Shown here: piece by piece, positions 54,763-62,208 of the stretch
How the letters are laid out: every line of letters starts with the position of its first letter
How positions within the stretch are numbered: the first letter of the stretch is position 1
NCBI GenBank assembly: GCA_016212515.1
Contig: JACRFZ010000047.1
Coordinates: 1-64,000, forward strand
Origin: Candidatus Melainabacteria bacterium
Lineage (GTDB): Bacteria > Cyanobacteriota > Vampirovibrionia > Obscuribacterales > Obscuribacteraceae
Reading direction: 5' to 3'
DNA: 64,000 nucleotides
The notes under the pieces: model-generated
The model's database searches: none
The model's input: only the letters and a program-made list of their open reading frames with translations
What the model was told of the DNA's origin: nothing
Position numbers and translations under genes: made by a program

Positions 54763-54973
54763 GGCGACTCTACACTTCGAAGAAGAAGTCTTCCCTGAAA
54801 TGAAGTGCTCACGTTGCTTGAAGATTCGCTTCGAAGCTCGCCCAGGAGCCTACTCAGTCGTTTTCGCAATGCAGATCAAAGCGACATCACCGATCAACTC
54901 GTTCTCCTGCAAGAGAGTTGCGGATCAGGTCATTACAGACCTCAAGAAAGAGCTGCAAGAAATAGCAGCGTAA
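54716..54973 (+). CDS. Small protein overlapping the J-protein end, uncertain
   Basis: An 85-residue frame whose ATG lies inside the J-protein gene (47-base overlap). Its body beyond the overlap has normal protein composition (MKCSRCLKIRFEARPGAY, VADQVITDLKKELQEIAA) with one CxxC. No clear Shine-Dalgarno. Could be a real coupled gene, or a frameshifted continuation of the J-protein. Confidence 0.45.
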   Translation: MEVGSWKFAATGAAHEATLHFEEEVFPEMKCSRCLKIRFEARPGAYSVVFAMQIKATSPINSFSCKRVADQVITDLKKELQEIAA

Positions 54974-55261
54974 AACTCATTGACGGGCTCGGCTGGACGC
55001 CGGGTCCGTTTTCTTTACTAGTCCTGCAATGAACCTGACGATCCGTCTTGACTCGCCCCGCTTTCTCACTTTACGAGCGAAGGCGGGCGATAGACGGCAG
55101 ATGTAAAACAAGCGCGCCTTCGCCCTGGAAATTCTAGCGGAGCGGTCAAGACACACAAGGCAAGCAAAGCAACGCACTGGCACACCCGCCTCGATCTCTT
55201 CCGCTCAGGTCAAACGAATCCGGCAATGATATCAGGCGAGCCCTCTCTTTACCTGGGTGCG

Positions 55262-56053
55262 TCATTTTTTTTCAAAGTTGTCTTTCTGCTCGGTGCTTGT
55301 CTTGATTTCAACATTGGGCAACTTTGTCGCCAGCCGATTGAACGGACAAACAACCGCTAGGCTTCCTGATTCAATGACAGGATCACCCTCATAATCATGT
55401 CGTACATCGAGGTATCCCGTCACGACACCTAACAACCATGGCACATGTAGGGTTCGCTCACCACCTTGAATTGGCCATGGTTGTAGAAAAACCGGAGCAC
55501 CGACATGGTTAGAGAAAACATTGCAATCAATGAACATCCAAGAATTCAATCCATCCATGAGATCGCCGATTCGAGCAATTATTCCTCCCCTCACTAAAGG
55601 ATAGTTCGGATCAAATAGAGCCTTCTGCTCTGGGTATCCAGGCGTCAAAATCAGACGGCCTTCCCAGTGGTGGCGAGTCTGTTTTATAGGCACGAATTCG
55701 GTTTCAGTGGATCGATAGAACTCACCACTAAATGTCTCTTTCGAAAACATTCCTAGTTCTAAAATGCCCACGCCTGCATCGGCATCTTCTATAAACGAGG
55801 AGCCGAGCCGATGTTGTGTGCTGCCATCGACTGGAGATGGACGGCTGGTGTAAATAACTTCGGCACGAGTTTCTCCATTTAGAAAGGCCGCCAGAGCCGA
55901 AATCAAATAAATCATCCAACCGTCGTCGGACTTTACGCCCCAGAAGAATCCCGTTTTGAAGCCATACCAGCCTCCTTCGGCTGGATCGTTTGGACCGACC
56001 ACTGAGATTGCGTTGAAATAATTTTCCGGGAGTAGACTCATTTTCGTTCTCAC
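55262..56053 (-). CDS. Catalytically dead trypsin-like paralogue
   Basis: A 263-residue protein (GTG 56053; ATG 56041 also possible). It aligns along its length with the protease encoded just before it: YLISALAAF against YLVTARHVF, YPLVRGGIIAR against YPVVRRGTIAR, DCNVFSNHVGAPV against DCEVFKGNSGGLV. The catalytic His is Ala55 and the catalytic Ser is Val184, so it cannot be a serine protease; the Asp may be kept (Asp92). GTGA overlaps the stop of the active copy. A partner, inhibitor or decoy for the active copy is a reasonable inference. Confidence 0.75.
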   Translation of the reverse strand: MRTKMSLLPENYFNAISVVGPNDPAEGGWYGFKTGFFWGVKSDDGWMIYLISALAAFLNGETRAEVIYTSRPSPVDGSTQHRLGSSFIEDADAGVGILELGMFSKETFSGEFYRSTETEFVPIKQTRHHWEGRLILTPGYPEQKALFDPNYPLVRGGIIARIGDLMDGLNSWMFIDCNVFSNHVGAPVFLQPWPIQGGERTLHVPWLLGVVTGYLDVRHDYEGDPVIESGSLAVVCPFNRLATKLPNVEIKTSTEQKDNFEKK

Positions 56054-56856
56054 GTAACAGTTGCAGGCTTGACCGGTCCGAATCTTTGTATGTGTTCATC
56101 GATCAAACTGTCTAGATGCCAAAGTGGCAGCACCGCACAAATATCAGAACTCTCATAAACCCCATTTGTCACAGTCATGTAAGTTCGACTAACGACACCC
56201 ATTACACGCAACTCGGCGTTTTCGTTCGGCCCATTCCGAGTAAATGGCTGCGGAAAATGCATCACTAGTCCGCCGCTGTTTCCTTTGAATACTTCGCAAT
56301 CGATCAGAATCGTTTCCTGCTCCTGAAAATTGCGAGATCTTGCTATCGTTCCTCTGCGCACAACCGGATACTGTCGGCTAGGAGGTTGCACCAACTGAAA
56401 TGGATAGCCAATTACAAACACGCGATTGCCTTCTTCGAATAAATCTCCCGCATTCCCGGTTGGTTTTTCTCTTGTGCAGTGACTGACGTCGTCAAGTACG
56501 GAATACTGCGCTCCAGCTTCTTCGAATTGGTTGACGCTTATTCTTACAAGGGCTAGATCTTCCTTTTCCAACCCAGTCCAGACTGCGCCCTCCCGGTCAT
56601 CTGCGAGTTCGAGCCGCCAAGCACGAGCCGGGGATCTTGCCAATCCATTAATCGCAACGAAGCAATGTCTAGCTCTATCGAACACATGCCGAGCAGTTAC
56701 CAAATACACGTCGTGACCGACGCCTTCCTCTGATCGTCGTATTGAGTGACCATAGAGAAAGCCAGTGGCGTCCGGTGACCATTCTGAGTTGTTTTCAGGG
56801 GATTGACTTCCGATAGCAACTATCGAATCAGCAATCACTCTTGGAATCTGAGTCAT
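56050..56856 (-). CDS. Trypsin-like serine protease
   Basis: A 268-residue chymotrypsin-fold protease without a signal peptide. The triad is visible: His57 in VTARHVF, Asp100 in KEDLALVRI and Ser194 in KGNSGGLV. It would act in the cytoplasm. The stop overlaps the start of the dead paralogue by four bases. It is divergent from a zinc metalloprotease, with 42 bases between the two starts, so their promoters must overlap or interlock. Trypsin-like modules occur in predicted bacterial conflict systems; a defence role here is inference. Confidence 0.85.
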   Translation of the reverse strand: MTQIPRVIADSIVAIGSQSPENNSEWSPDATGFLYGHSIRRSEEGVGHDVYLVTARHVFDRARHCFVAINGLARSPARAWRLELADDREGAVWTGLEKEDLALVRISVNQFEEAGAQYSVLDDVSHCTREKPTGNAGDLFEEGNRVFVIGYPFQLVQPPSRQYPVVRRGTIARSRNFQEQETILIDCEVFKGNSGGLVMHFPQPFTRNGPNENAELRVMGVVSRTYMTVTNGVYESSDICAVLPLWHLDSLIDEHIQRFGPVKPATVT

Positions 56857-56898
56857 CTAGAAATCAAGTATTATTGGTCGGGCGGCTGGAGGAAAAGA

Positions 56899-57813
56899 AT
56901 GAAGGAGTTGCAAAGAAATTGTACTACGGTTGAGTACAACCAACGATTAATGCAAGAAGACCCCGTTGCGGCAGAAAACTTGCGGCAGCTTGATGCATTG
57001 TCTGTAAAAGAGGAAATGTTTGAGGCTGCGGCTCCAACGCAAATCCGACGTGTGGTCATTCCAACTGTCTTTCACATTGTGCTGAAGGATCCATCAGCTG
57101 TTAATGACGACCAAATTCGATCGCAGTTTATCGTTCTCAACGAGTGCTTCAATAGGAGTAATTCTGATTGCACCGCTGCAAAAGCGGGGGTCTTTTTTCC
57201 TCTAGCAGGGAATGTAAGAATTACATTCGAAATGGCATCCCTTGCACCAAACGGCAGTGCGACGACTGGAGTAACGCGCACCACCACGACTACAGACGAA
57301 TTCAGCTCTAACGATGACGCCGTGAAATTCACCGCGTCTGGTGGCATTGATTGCTGGGATACTTCCAGGTATCTCAATATTTGGGTTTGCAATCTTGAAT
57401 CCTCCACTCTCGGTTACGCTCTCCATCCGATGCGTCGATATCCCGACCGAGATGGCGTTGTGATTAATTACAAGACCTTCGGTACAAGAGGCTCAGCTAC
57501 GCCGCCGTTTAACGGGGGAAAGACTACCGTACATGAGGTTGGTCACTGGCTGAATCTCTTACATGTCTGGGGTGAGAGCGATGGTTGTTCGTTTGATGAC
57601 CACGTTGCTGATACGCCACGACAAGATCGAGCCAACTTCGGCAAACCAACATTCCCGCACATCAGTTGCAATAATGGACCCCACGGCGACATGTTTTGCA
57701 ATTTCATGGATTATGTTGATGACGATGTAATGGTCATGTTCTCGAAAGGGCAAGTTCGCCGGATGCGTACTGCCATCTTCCATGCAAGAAGCAGCTTTAT
57801 ACGAACTCCATGA
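56899..57813 (+). CDS. Pappalysin-type zinc metalloprotease (M43-like)
   Basis: 304 residues from ATG 56899 with GGAGG 8 bases upstream. The zinc site is HEVGHWLNLLH at 212-222 (HExxHxxGxxH with Asn at the Gly position) and the Met-turn is CNFMDY near 267-272, as in pappalysins. The N-terminus has RNCTTVEYNQRLMQEDP, similar to pappalysin propeptides where a Cys can block the zinc. No signal peptide is visible, which is unusual for a family that normally acts outside the cell. ATGA overlap with the next gene. Confidence 0.88.
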   Translation: MKELQRNCTTVEYNQRLMQEDPVAAENLRQLDALSVKEEMFEAAAPTQIRRVVIPTVFHIVLKDPSAVNDDQIRSQFIVLNECFNRSNSDCTAAKAGVFFPLAGNVRITFEMASLAPNGSATTGVTRTTTTTDEFSSNDDAVKFTASGGIDCWDTSRYLNIWVCNLESSTLGYALHPMRRYPDRDGVVINYKTFGTRGSATPPFNGGKTTVHEVGHWLNLLHVWGESDGCSFDDHVADTPRQDRANFGKPTFPHISCNNGPHGDMFCNFMDYVDDDVMVMFSKGQVRRMRTAIFHARSSFIRTP

Positions 57814-58112
57814 AAATTGAATCGTCCGAATTGCTAGGTGTATGGTGGCATGCGCATGAGGAAGACGATGAAAATCTGGTTCTCAGACCTGACGGATATC
57901 CGCTTGGACTGTCCAGAGGTAGGAAGAAATATCAATTTTCTGGAGATGGCACCCTGCGGGTCACCGGCCCTGACCCAACCGACCGATTGGTAAGCTCGAC
58001 TGGATCGTGGCATTTGCAAGGAAACATCCTAAATCTCCAATCTGGGTTTGGAGTGGAAAATTGGCTTATCCTAGACTATGCGCCTCAGAAGCTGGTGCTG
58101 CGACGACTATAG
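57810..58112 (+). CDS. Small lipocalin-like protein coupled to the metalloprotease
   Basis: A 100-residue protein whose ATG overlaps the metalloprotease TGA by four bases. The pattern LLGVWW, then FSGDGTLRVTG, TGSWHLQGNILNLQ and a final LVLRRL strand is that of short lipocalin-like barrels. It might bind the protease, as an inhibitor, or a small ligand; inferred only from the coupling. Confidence 0.65.
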   Translation: MKIESSELLGVWWHAHEEDDENLVLRPDGYPLGLSRGRKKYQFSGDGTLRVTGPDPTDRLVSSTGSWHLQGNILNLQSGFGVENWLILDYAPQKLVLRRL

Positions 58113-58337
58113 CGAAGTCCCTACCAGGCATCCAACGGAGTAACCTTGTTAGTCGCTTTCGCTTCTATTTGCATCGAGGGCCGCGCTTCGTGACCCTATC
58201 TGCTGGACGGAGATAACTTTTGGTTTGATCAGGCGGTTAATCGGTTTCGGCTGACAAAGGACGAGCCTAGAGGAGGCAGAATTAATTTTCGGTAGCCAAG
58301 CGCTGCTGATTCTGGGCGGGTCCGTGTATGTCCGGGC

Positions 58338-58366
58338 TTGCCAATATGACGGGTGTGGCATAAAAT
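58338..58366 (+). promoter_or_regulatory. Promoter of the XRE-ImmA operon
   Basis: A -35-like TTGCCA (58338-58343) and a -10-like TAAAAT (58361-58366), 17 bases apart. The -10 lies inside the first palindromic operator, so binding should block transcription (autorepression). Confidence 0.55.
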
Positions 58367-58374
58367 AGTCCACA
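58354..58374. promoter_or_regulatory. Operator copy 1, TGTGG-N11-CCACA
   Basis: A 21-bp palindrome, TGTGG then an AT-rich 11-base spacer then CCACA, covering the -10 of the XRE gene promoter. Paired with copy 2, start to start 23 bases. Confidence 0.75.
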
Positions 58375-58376
58375 GA

Positions 58377-58397
58377 TGTGGTAACATTTTGTCCACG
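58377..58397. promoter_or_regulatory. Operator copy 2, TGTGG-N11-CCACG
   Basis: Same arms and spacer length as copy 1, one base different in the right arm. It lies in the leader of the XRE gene. Confidence 0.75.
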
Positions 58398-58440
58398 CTG
58401 TGGTATTACTTGCCGTAGTGAGGGCGAGCGAGGTGCAGCA

Positions 58441-58833
58441 ATGAAAGTTTTTGGAGACTATGTACGGGAAAGGAGGCAGGAGTTACGAATCGGTTTAAGA
58501 GAATTCTGTAGCACGCTGGAACTTGATCCCAGCCGGTGGAGCAAAGTGGAGCGCGGAACACTCCAGCCGCCCAAAGACGAAGACATTCTTGCCAAAATCG
58601 CCAAAGTTCTGAAAATTCCCAAGAGCGGCGCAGAATGGGAGAAGTTCAGAGACCTGGCAATCTTTAGCCGCGGCGAGATCCCGCAAGACATTATGGAAGA
58701 TAAGGAGCTAGTAGCATGCCTGCCGCTAGTGTTTAGAACACTAGGTCGGGAAAAACCCACCAAGGAGCAACTGTTGAGCTTGGCGGATTTGATTCGGCAC
58801 AGCAACAGGTCGAAAGATATTGAAGAACAATAA
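58441..58833 (+). CDS. XRE-family helix-turn-helix repressor
   Basis: 130 residues from ATG 58441, GAGG 7 bases upstream. The HTH is residues 3-60 (FGDYVRERRQELRIGLREFC, LDPSRWSKVERG). A helical C-terminal region follows. The gene is preceded by two copies of a palindrome that also occurs over the downstream operon, so it probably represses both. Its 3' end overlaps the ImmA-type gene by 14 bases, the standard arrangement of an XRE regulator with the protease that inactivates it. Confidence 0.85.
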   Translation: MKVFGDYVRERRQELRIGLREFCSTLELDPSRWSKVERGTLQPPKDEDILAKIAKVLKIPKSGAEWEKFRDLAIFSRGEIPQDIMEDKELVACLPLVFRTLGREKPTKEQLLSLADLIRHSNRSKDIEEQ

Positions 58834-59455
58834 CCCGAAGATCTCTCTTCCCGTCCTGAGCAAGGCCGACATCGAGAAGAAAGTCCAGGAATTCTGTAAG
58901 CACTACAGTATCGATAGAACTGTAGTGCCGCTCGATGTTGAAGTCATCGTAGAGGCAGACTTAAAACTGCGCCTTGAGCCTGAGAAGGGCGTGGCGAGGG
59001 CGAGCGGCGCGGACGCACTTTTGCTGAGCAACCGAGAAGCAATAATCGTCGATTACGATCGTTTCATGAAGGAGTCCTTTCAAAACCGGCTCAGGTTCAC
59101 AATTGCCCACGAGATTGGCCATTTCGTTTTGCATGAAGATGTTTATCGTGCTGTTAGTTTTTCCTCAGTAGAGGAATGGGCAGAATTCTTTGATACGATT
59201 CCGCGCGATAAATACGGTTGGCTGGAGTGGCAAGCCGATGAGTTTGCGGGCAGGCTCCTAATAGAAAGCGGCTTGCTCAAACAGAAATTCGAAGAAGCAA
59301 AGAAAAAGCTGGCTGGAACCGCCTATGAAAAACTCGACCCGCTCCCGGAACCCGTCGTGGAATTCATGAGCGAAGAAATCGGCCGGTTCTTTGGCGTGAG
59401 CTATCAGCCTGTAATCATTCGGCTACAGAGGGAAAACATCTGGCAACCAAATTGA
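58820..59455 (+). CDS. ImmA/IrrE-family metallopeptidase
   Basis: A 211-residue protein, TTG start overlapping the XRE gene. The zinc motif is HEIGH at 97-101 (RFTIAHEIGHFVLH), with a further Glu-Trp-Gln-Ala-Asp-Glu-Phe-Ala segment (residues about 135) that supplies the third ligand in this family. ImmA and IrrE cleave their partner XRE repressor on a stress or DNA-damage signal, switching on the target genes. By analogy this one should release the two operator-controlled promoters. Confidence 0.9.
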   Translation: MKNNNPKISLPVLSKADIEKKVQEFCKHYSIDRTVVPLDVEVIVEADLKLRLEPEKGVARASGADALLLSNREAIIVDYDRFMKESFQNRLRFTIAHEIGHFVLHEDVYRAVSFSSVEEWAEFFDTIPRDKYGWLEWQADEFAGRLLIESGLLKQKFEEAKKKLAGTAYEKLDPLPEPVVEFMSEEIGRFFGVSYQPVIIRLQRENIWQPN

Positions 59456-59468
59456 TCGGTCCAGGTAG

Positions 59469-59496
59469 TTGACAGCCTTGTGGTCTGTGGTATAAA
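59469..59496 (+). promoter_or_regulatory. Promoter of the HNH operon
   Basis: TTGACA (59469-59474) and TATAAA (59491-59496) with a 16-base spacer, a strong sigma-70 type promoter. Operator copy 3 covers the -10 and copy 4 the start region. Confidence 0.7.
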
Positions 59497-59506
59497 TTTG
59501 ACCACG
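59486..59506. promoter_or_regulatory. Operator copy 3, TGTGG-N11-CCACG
   Basis: Same palindrome as copies 1 and 2, lying over the -10 TATAAA of the HNH operon. Paired with copy 4, start to start 22 bases. Confidence 0.75.
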
Positions 59507-59507
59507 G

Positions 59508-59528
59508 CGTGGTGCGAATTAGTCCACA
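59508..59528. promoter_or_regulatory. Operator copy 4, CGTGG-N11-CCACA
   Basis: Same arms (first base C instead of T) and the same 11-base spacer, just downstream of copy 3 and upstream of the 62-residue protein gene. Confidence 0.72.
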
Positions 59529-59554
59529 GCGAAATACAAGGGAGGGAGCCTAAC

Positions 59555-59743
59555 ATGGTTACCAGGGAATTGGCGGATGCTTTATCAAAGCTCAAAGAAC
59601 TCAGTGGCGCCGACATAATGGCTGTCGCTAGCTGGCTCCGAGGCGAAGGGCGGAAGGCGCTGAGAGAGCGCGGCGCAACCGACGAGCAGATTGGACCCGC
59701 ACGCATGGACATCGACCGATTTGACGACGCCCCTCTAGGATAA
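59555..59743 (+). CDS. Small protein, first gene of the HNH operon
   Basis: 62 residues from ATG 59555, with a strong GGAGGG 8 bases upstream. One amphipathic helix (ALSKLKELSGADIMAVASWL), then a charged part. Not recognised. The frame is open further upstream, but that would run through the operators. Could be an antitoxin-like or adaptor protein; unknown. Confidence 0.65.
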   Translation: MVTRELADALSKLKELSGADIMAVASWLRGEGRKALRERGATDEQIGPARMDIDRFDDAPLG

Positions 59744-59761
59744 GGTGCACGGGAGGCCACA

Positions 59762-60052
59762 ATGATCAACTTCGAATTTAAAGACGACCGGGGCCGTACT
59801 ATCCGGCCAGACCAATTGGGAGACTATGTGCGGAAATCCCTTGAATCTCAACTCAAGTCAGTTCTTCACGAGGAAGCCCAAAAACTGGCTCGGCAACATC
59901 AGCTGACCTCCGTCCGCTGTCCTCAACATGGTTCAACGGCGCTCAACTGGCGGCTTGAGCCAAGGTCACCTGGAAGCGACCAACACCATCTTGTCTATGA
60001 TGAATGCTGTCAGGCGCTTGTCCAAGCCATCGATGCGGCTGCACCCAAGTAG
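59762..60052 (+). CDS. Small Cys/His protein in the HNH operon
   Basis: 96 residues, 18 bases after the preceding stop. The N-terminus is charged (FEFKDDRGRTIRPDQLGDYV), then a helical part, then CPQHG and DECC, which could bind a metal. Not recognised. It is 11 bases before the HNH gene. Confidence 0.65.
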   Translation: MINFEFKDDRGRTIRPDQLGDYVRKSLESQLKSVLHEEAQKLARQHQLTSVRCPQHGSTALNWRLEPRSPGSDQHHLVYDECCQALVQAIDAAAPK

Positions 60053-60063
60053 GTGGGCCTTGT

Positions 60064-61113
60064 ATGCGCTGTATATATTGCCACCAAGCAGACAGTCCAT
60101 CGCACGGACGAGAACACGTCATTCCCCAGTCTCTAGGCACATTCACGCCTTCAAGCCTGATACTGGAAGACGTCTGTGATCTGTGCAATAACGTTTTTAG
60201 CAAGCTGGAGACTATCTTCAAAGAAGACAGTGTCGAGGGTTTCATTGCCGCGCAATATCAATTCCGCAGTGATAGTTCCATACGTTTTCGCCGCGATCGT
60301 ATGAAGTTTAGGAACCGGATTACGGGTGAGCAGCGGATTTTCGACGACATGTTTCCGACGCTGGACCCCGAAACCGGGAATGCGATTCCGACACCGCAAG
60401 TGGTTATACACGGGAAAAACGGCTACAGCCAGGTTATTTTTGTGAAGGGACTCAAGGATGCAAAAGGCTTTGCAAAACGAATAAGATGGACTGGTGAGGA
60501 AAGAGCTTCCATTCGCATTTTTGCCAAAGGTGATGAGCAGCTTGGTGAGCTGATTTCCGAACTGCGAAATCGAGGTCTTGATTATAAAGAACTCCAGCAA
60601 GAGCGTCTTGAACTACAGTGTGACGGACAGTTTGATTGCGAGTTTGACGGGCGCTTAGACCGAGAGGTTATGCGAGTCATCGCAAAGATTGCCTTCAATT
60701 ACTTCGCGTATTGCGCGATAAAATCGGGCTTCCTGAACCTGCTATTCGAAGACGAATTTCGATCTATTCGCGACTTTGTTCTCTTGGATTCAGGCAAAAA
60801 TCCCGTCGTTGCCACAAAATACAGTGTCGGCATGAAAGGACAAGAGCACCGACCACATATTCCCTTTCACTTCATCCGAGTCTCGGAGCGTAGGGGACGC
60901 ATCGTTGCTGAGCTGGCATTATTCGGTCATATGAAATATGTGGTTGACCTGGCTGCATACCCTTTTCGCACAGTAAGTCCTAGCGCGTTCGGCTTTGGGC
61001 ATCAATTTGACCTGGTCAAGAAAACCTTTTATCGGGAAGATCCGGCGCAGTTCTGTTTAGGCAACAGTTCGGACTTCAACATTTTTTCGAATGTCGCAGG
61101 CATTAAGCGTTAG
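60064..61113 (+). CDS. HNH endonuclease-type protein, putative effector
   Basis: 349 residues from ATG 60064, with an AGGTGGG upstream. The N-terminus MRCIYCHQADSPSHGREHVI, followed by PQSLG and CDLCNN, is an HNH core with two zinc CxxC pairs and the catalytic His in EHVIP. The remaining 280 residues have beta strands and a GRIVAELALFG type segment; no known effector domain was recognised. Last gene of an operon whose promoter carries the same palindromes as the XRE gene. Confidence 0.82.
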   Translation: MRCIYCHQADSPSHGREHVIPQSLGTFTPSSLILEDVCDLCNNVFSKLETIFKEDSVEGFIAAQYQFRSDSSIRFRRDRMKFRNRITGEQRIFDDMFPTLDPETGNAIPTPQVVIHGKNGYSQVIFVKGLKDAKGFAKRIRWTGEERASIRIFAKGDEQLGELISELRNRGLDYKELQQERLELQCDGQFDCEFDGRLDREVMRVIAKIAFNYFAYCAIKSGFLNLLFEDEFRSIRDFVLLDSGKNPVVATKYSVGMKGQEHRPHIPFHFIRVSERRGRIVAELALFGHMKYVVDLAAYPFRTVSPSAFGFGHQFDLVKKTFYREDPAQFCLGNSSDFNIFSNVAGIKR

Positions 61114-61413
61114 AAGAACATGACTCAAAACGGGTAAAGCGGAAATTTCCTGTGTGAGCCCAGATTCTCGCGCGAGAAAATCATCCAGGTACCATATGTA
61201 GTGGCGGTCGAGTCTCTTGCTCCATGCCACGGGTAAGGCGTGGGTTAGGCAATGGGTTAGGCGGCGAAACTGTCAGGGCTGCCAGCGACATCCTTGATTT
61301 CGCGATAGACGTACGATAGACGACTTTCGTTGATTGAGCTTTCCGACGCTCAACGAAGCTGATCCCGTTTGCATTAGGCATTGCATTAGGCAACCCCTTC
61401 TACCCCACCCCAA
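61114..61413. other. Intergenic region with two small tandem repeats
   Basis: About 300 bases with no credible gene. 61231-61266 holds about three copies of GGGTTAGGCAAT-like sequence; 61371-61394 holds two 12-bp copies, GCATTAGGCATT and GCATTAGGCAAC. It forms the edge between the accessory block and tRNA-fMet. Confidence 0.6.
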
Positions 61414-61450
61414 TAAAAAACCGGCTCATTCTCTGAATTTGCCGGCTTTC
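61414..61450 (-). terminator. Intrinsic terminator after tRNA-fMet
   Basis: On the minus strand AAAGCCGGC pairs with GCCGGTTTT (one G-U pair) around a 15-base loop, followed by TTT. It lies just behind the tRNA. Confidence 0.7.
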
Positions 61451-61462
61451 TATATTCTGATT

Positions 61463-61539
<77 letters not shown>

Positions 61540-61653
61540 TCGATATTTGAATGTTAACACACTACAACCCAAGTTTTGCTGAGAGAATGCTTCAATAAGT
61601 GGGGTATTCTCATTAATTGCGCCAGGATTGGGCAGGGAACCGGAGTTCAAGAA

Positions 61654-62127
61654 ATGAAGGCAGTGTTACAACGTGCTTCACGGGCAAGCGTAGAGGTGGA
61701 GGGGCGGCTGGTCAGCTCATTTGCAGCGGAGGACGGCAAAGCTTGTGGTCTTCTCATCTTGCTGGGGGTGGAAGAGGGCGACAGCGACGCCGATAGCGCT
61801 TATTTGGCTGGAAAAGCGGCTGAGTTGAGGATCTTCAGCGACAGCGAAGACAAGATGAATCTGAGTTTAGCTGACGTGGGGGGCAATGTTATCGTTGTTT
61901 CCCAGTTTACCCTCCTGGCTGACTGGAAGAAGGGGCGCCGGCCGGGCTTCACCAGGGCGGCGGCGCCGGCTGAGGGGGAGCGGCTCTACCTGCACTTTGT
62001 TGAGGAGCTCAAGAAACGAGGGCTCTCGGTTGGCACCGGCGTGTTCGGAGCCCATATGGAAGTAAGCCTGGTCAACAGCGGCCCGGTGACCTTGCTACTG
62101 GAGTGCCGGGACGGCAAGCCGGTTTAG
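61654..62127 (+). CDS. dtd: D-aminoacyl-tRNA deacylase
   Basis: 157 residues from ATG 61654, with GGAG upstream. Removes D-amino acids (and glycine mischarged to tRNA-Ala) from tRNA. The start MKAVLQRASRASVEVEG, the SQFTLLADWKKGRRPGF motif and the cross-subunit NSGPVTLLLE Gly-Pro motif are all present. Standard length. Divergent from tRNA-fMet. Confidence 0.95.
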   Translation: MKAVLQRASRASVEVEGRLVSSFAAEDGKACGLLILLGVEEGDSDADSAYLAGKAAELRIFSDSEDKMNLSLADVGGNVIVVSQFTLLADWKKGRRPGFTRAAAPAEGERLYLHFVEELKKRGLSVGTGVFGAHMEVSLVNSGPVTLLLECRDGKPV

Positions 62128-62208
62128 TCTTGTCCGTTTAGTCCTGCCCGTCGGCGCGGCAATTCTGTCGCTATTGCAACTGGGTCTTGCCAACCTCTAG
62201 CTCCATTC

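Noticed and set aside
61181-61393. A 70-codon minus-strand frame beside tRNA-fMet
   Set aside because: Its N-terminus is the translated GCATTAGGC repeat and the rest has no family features.
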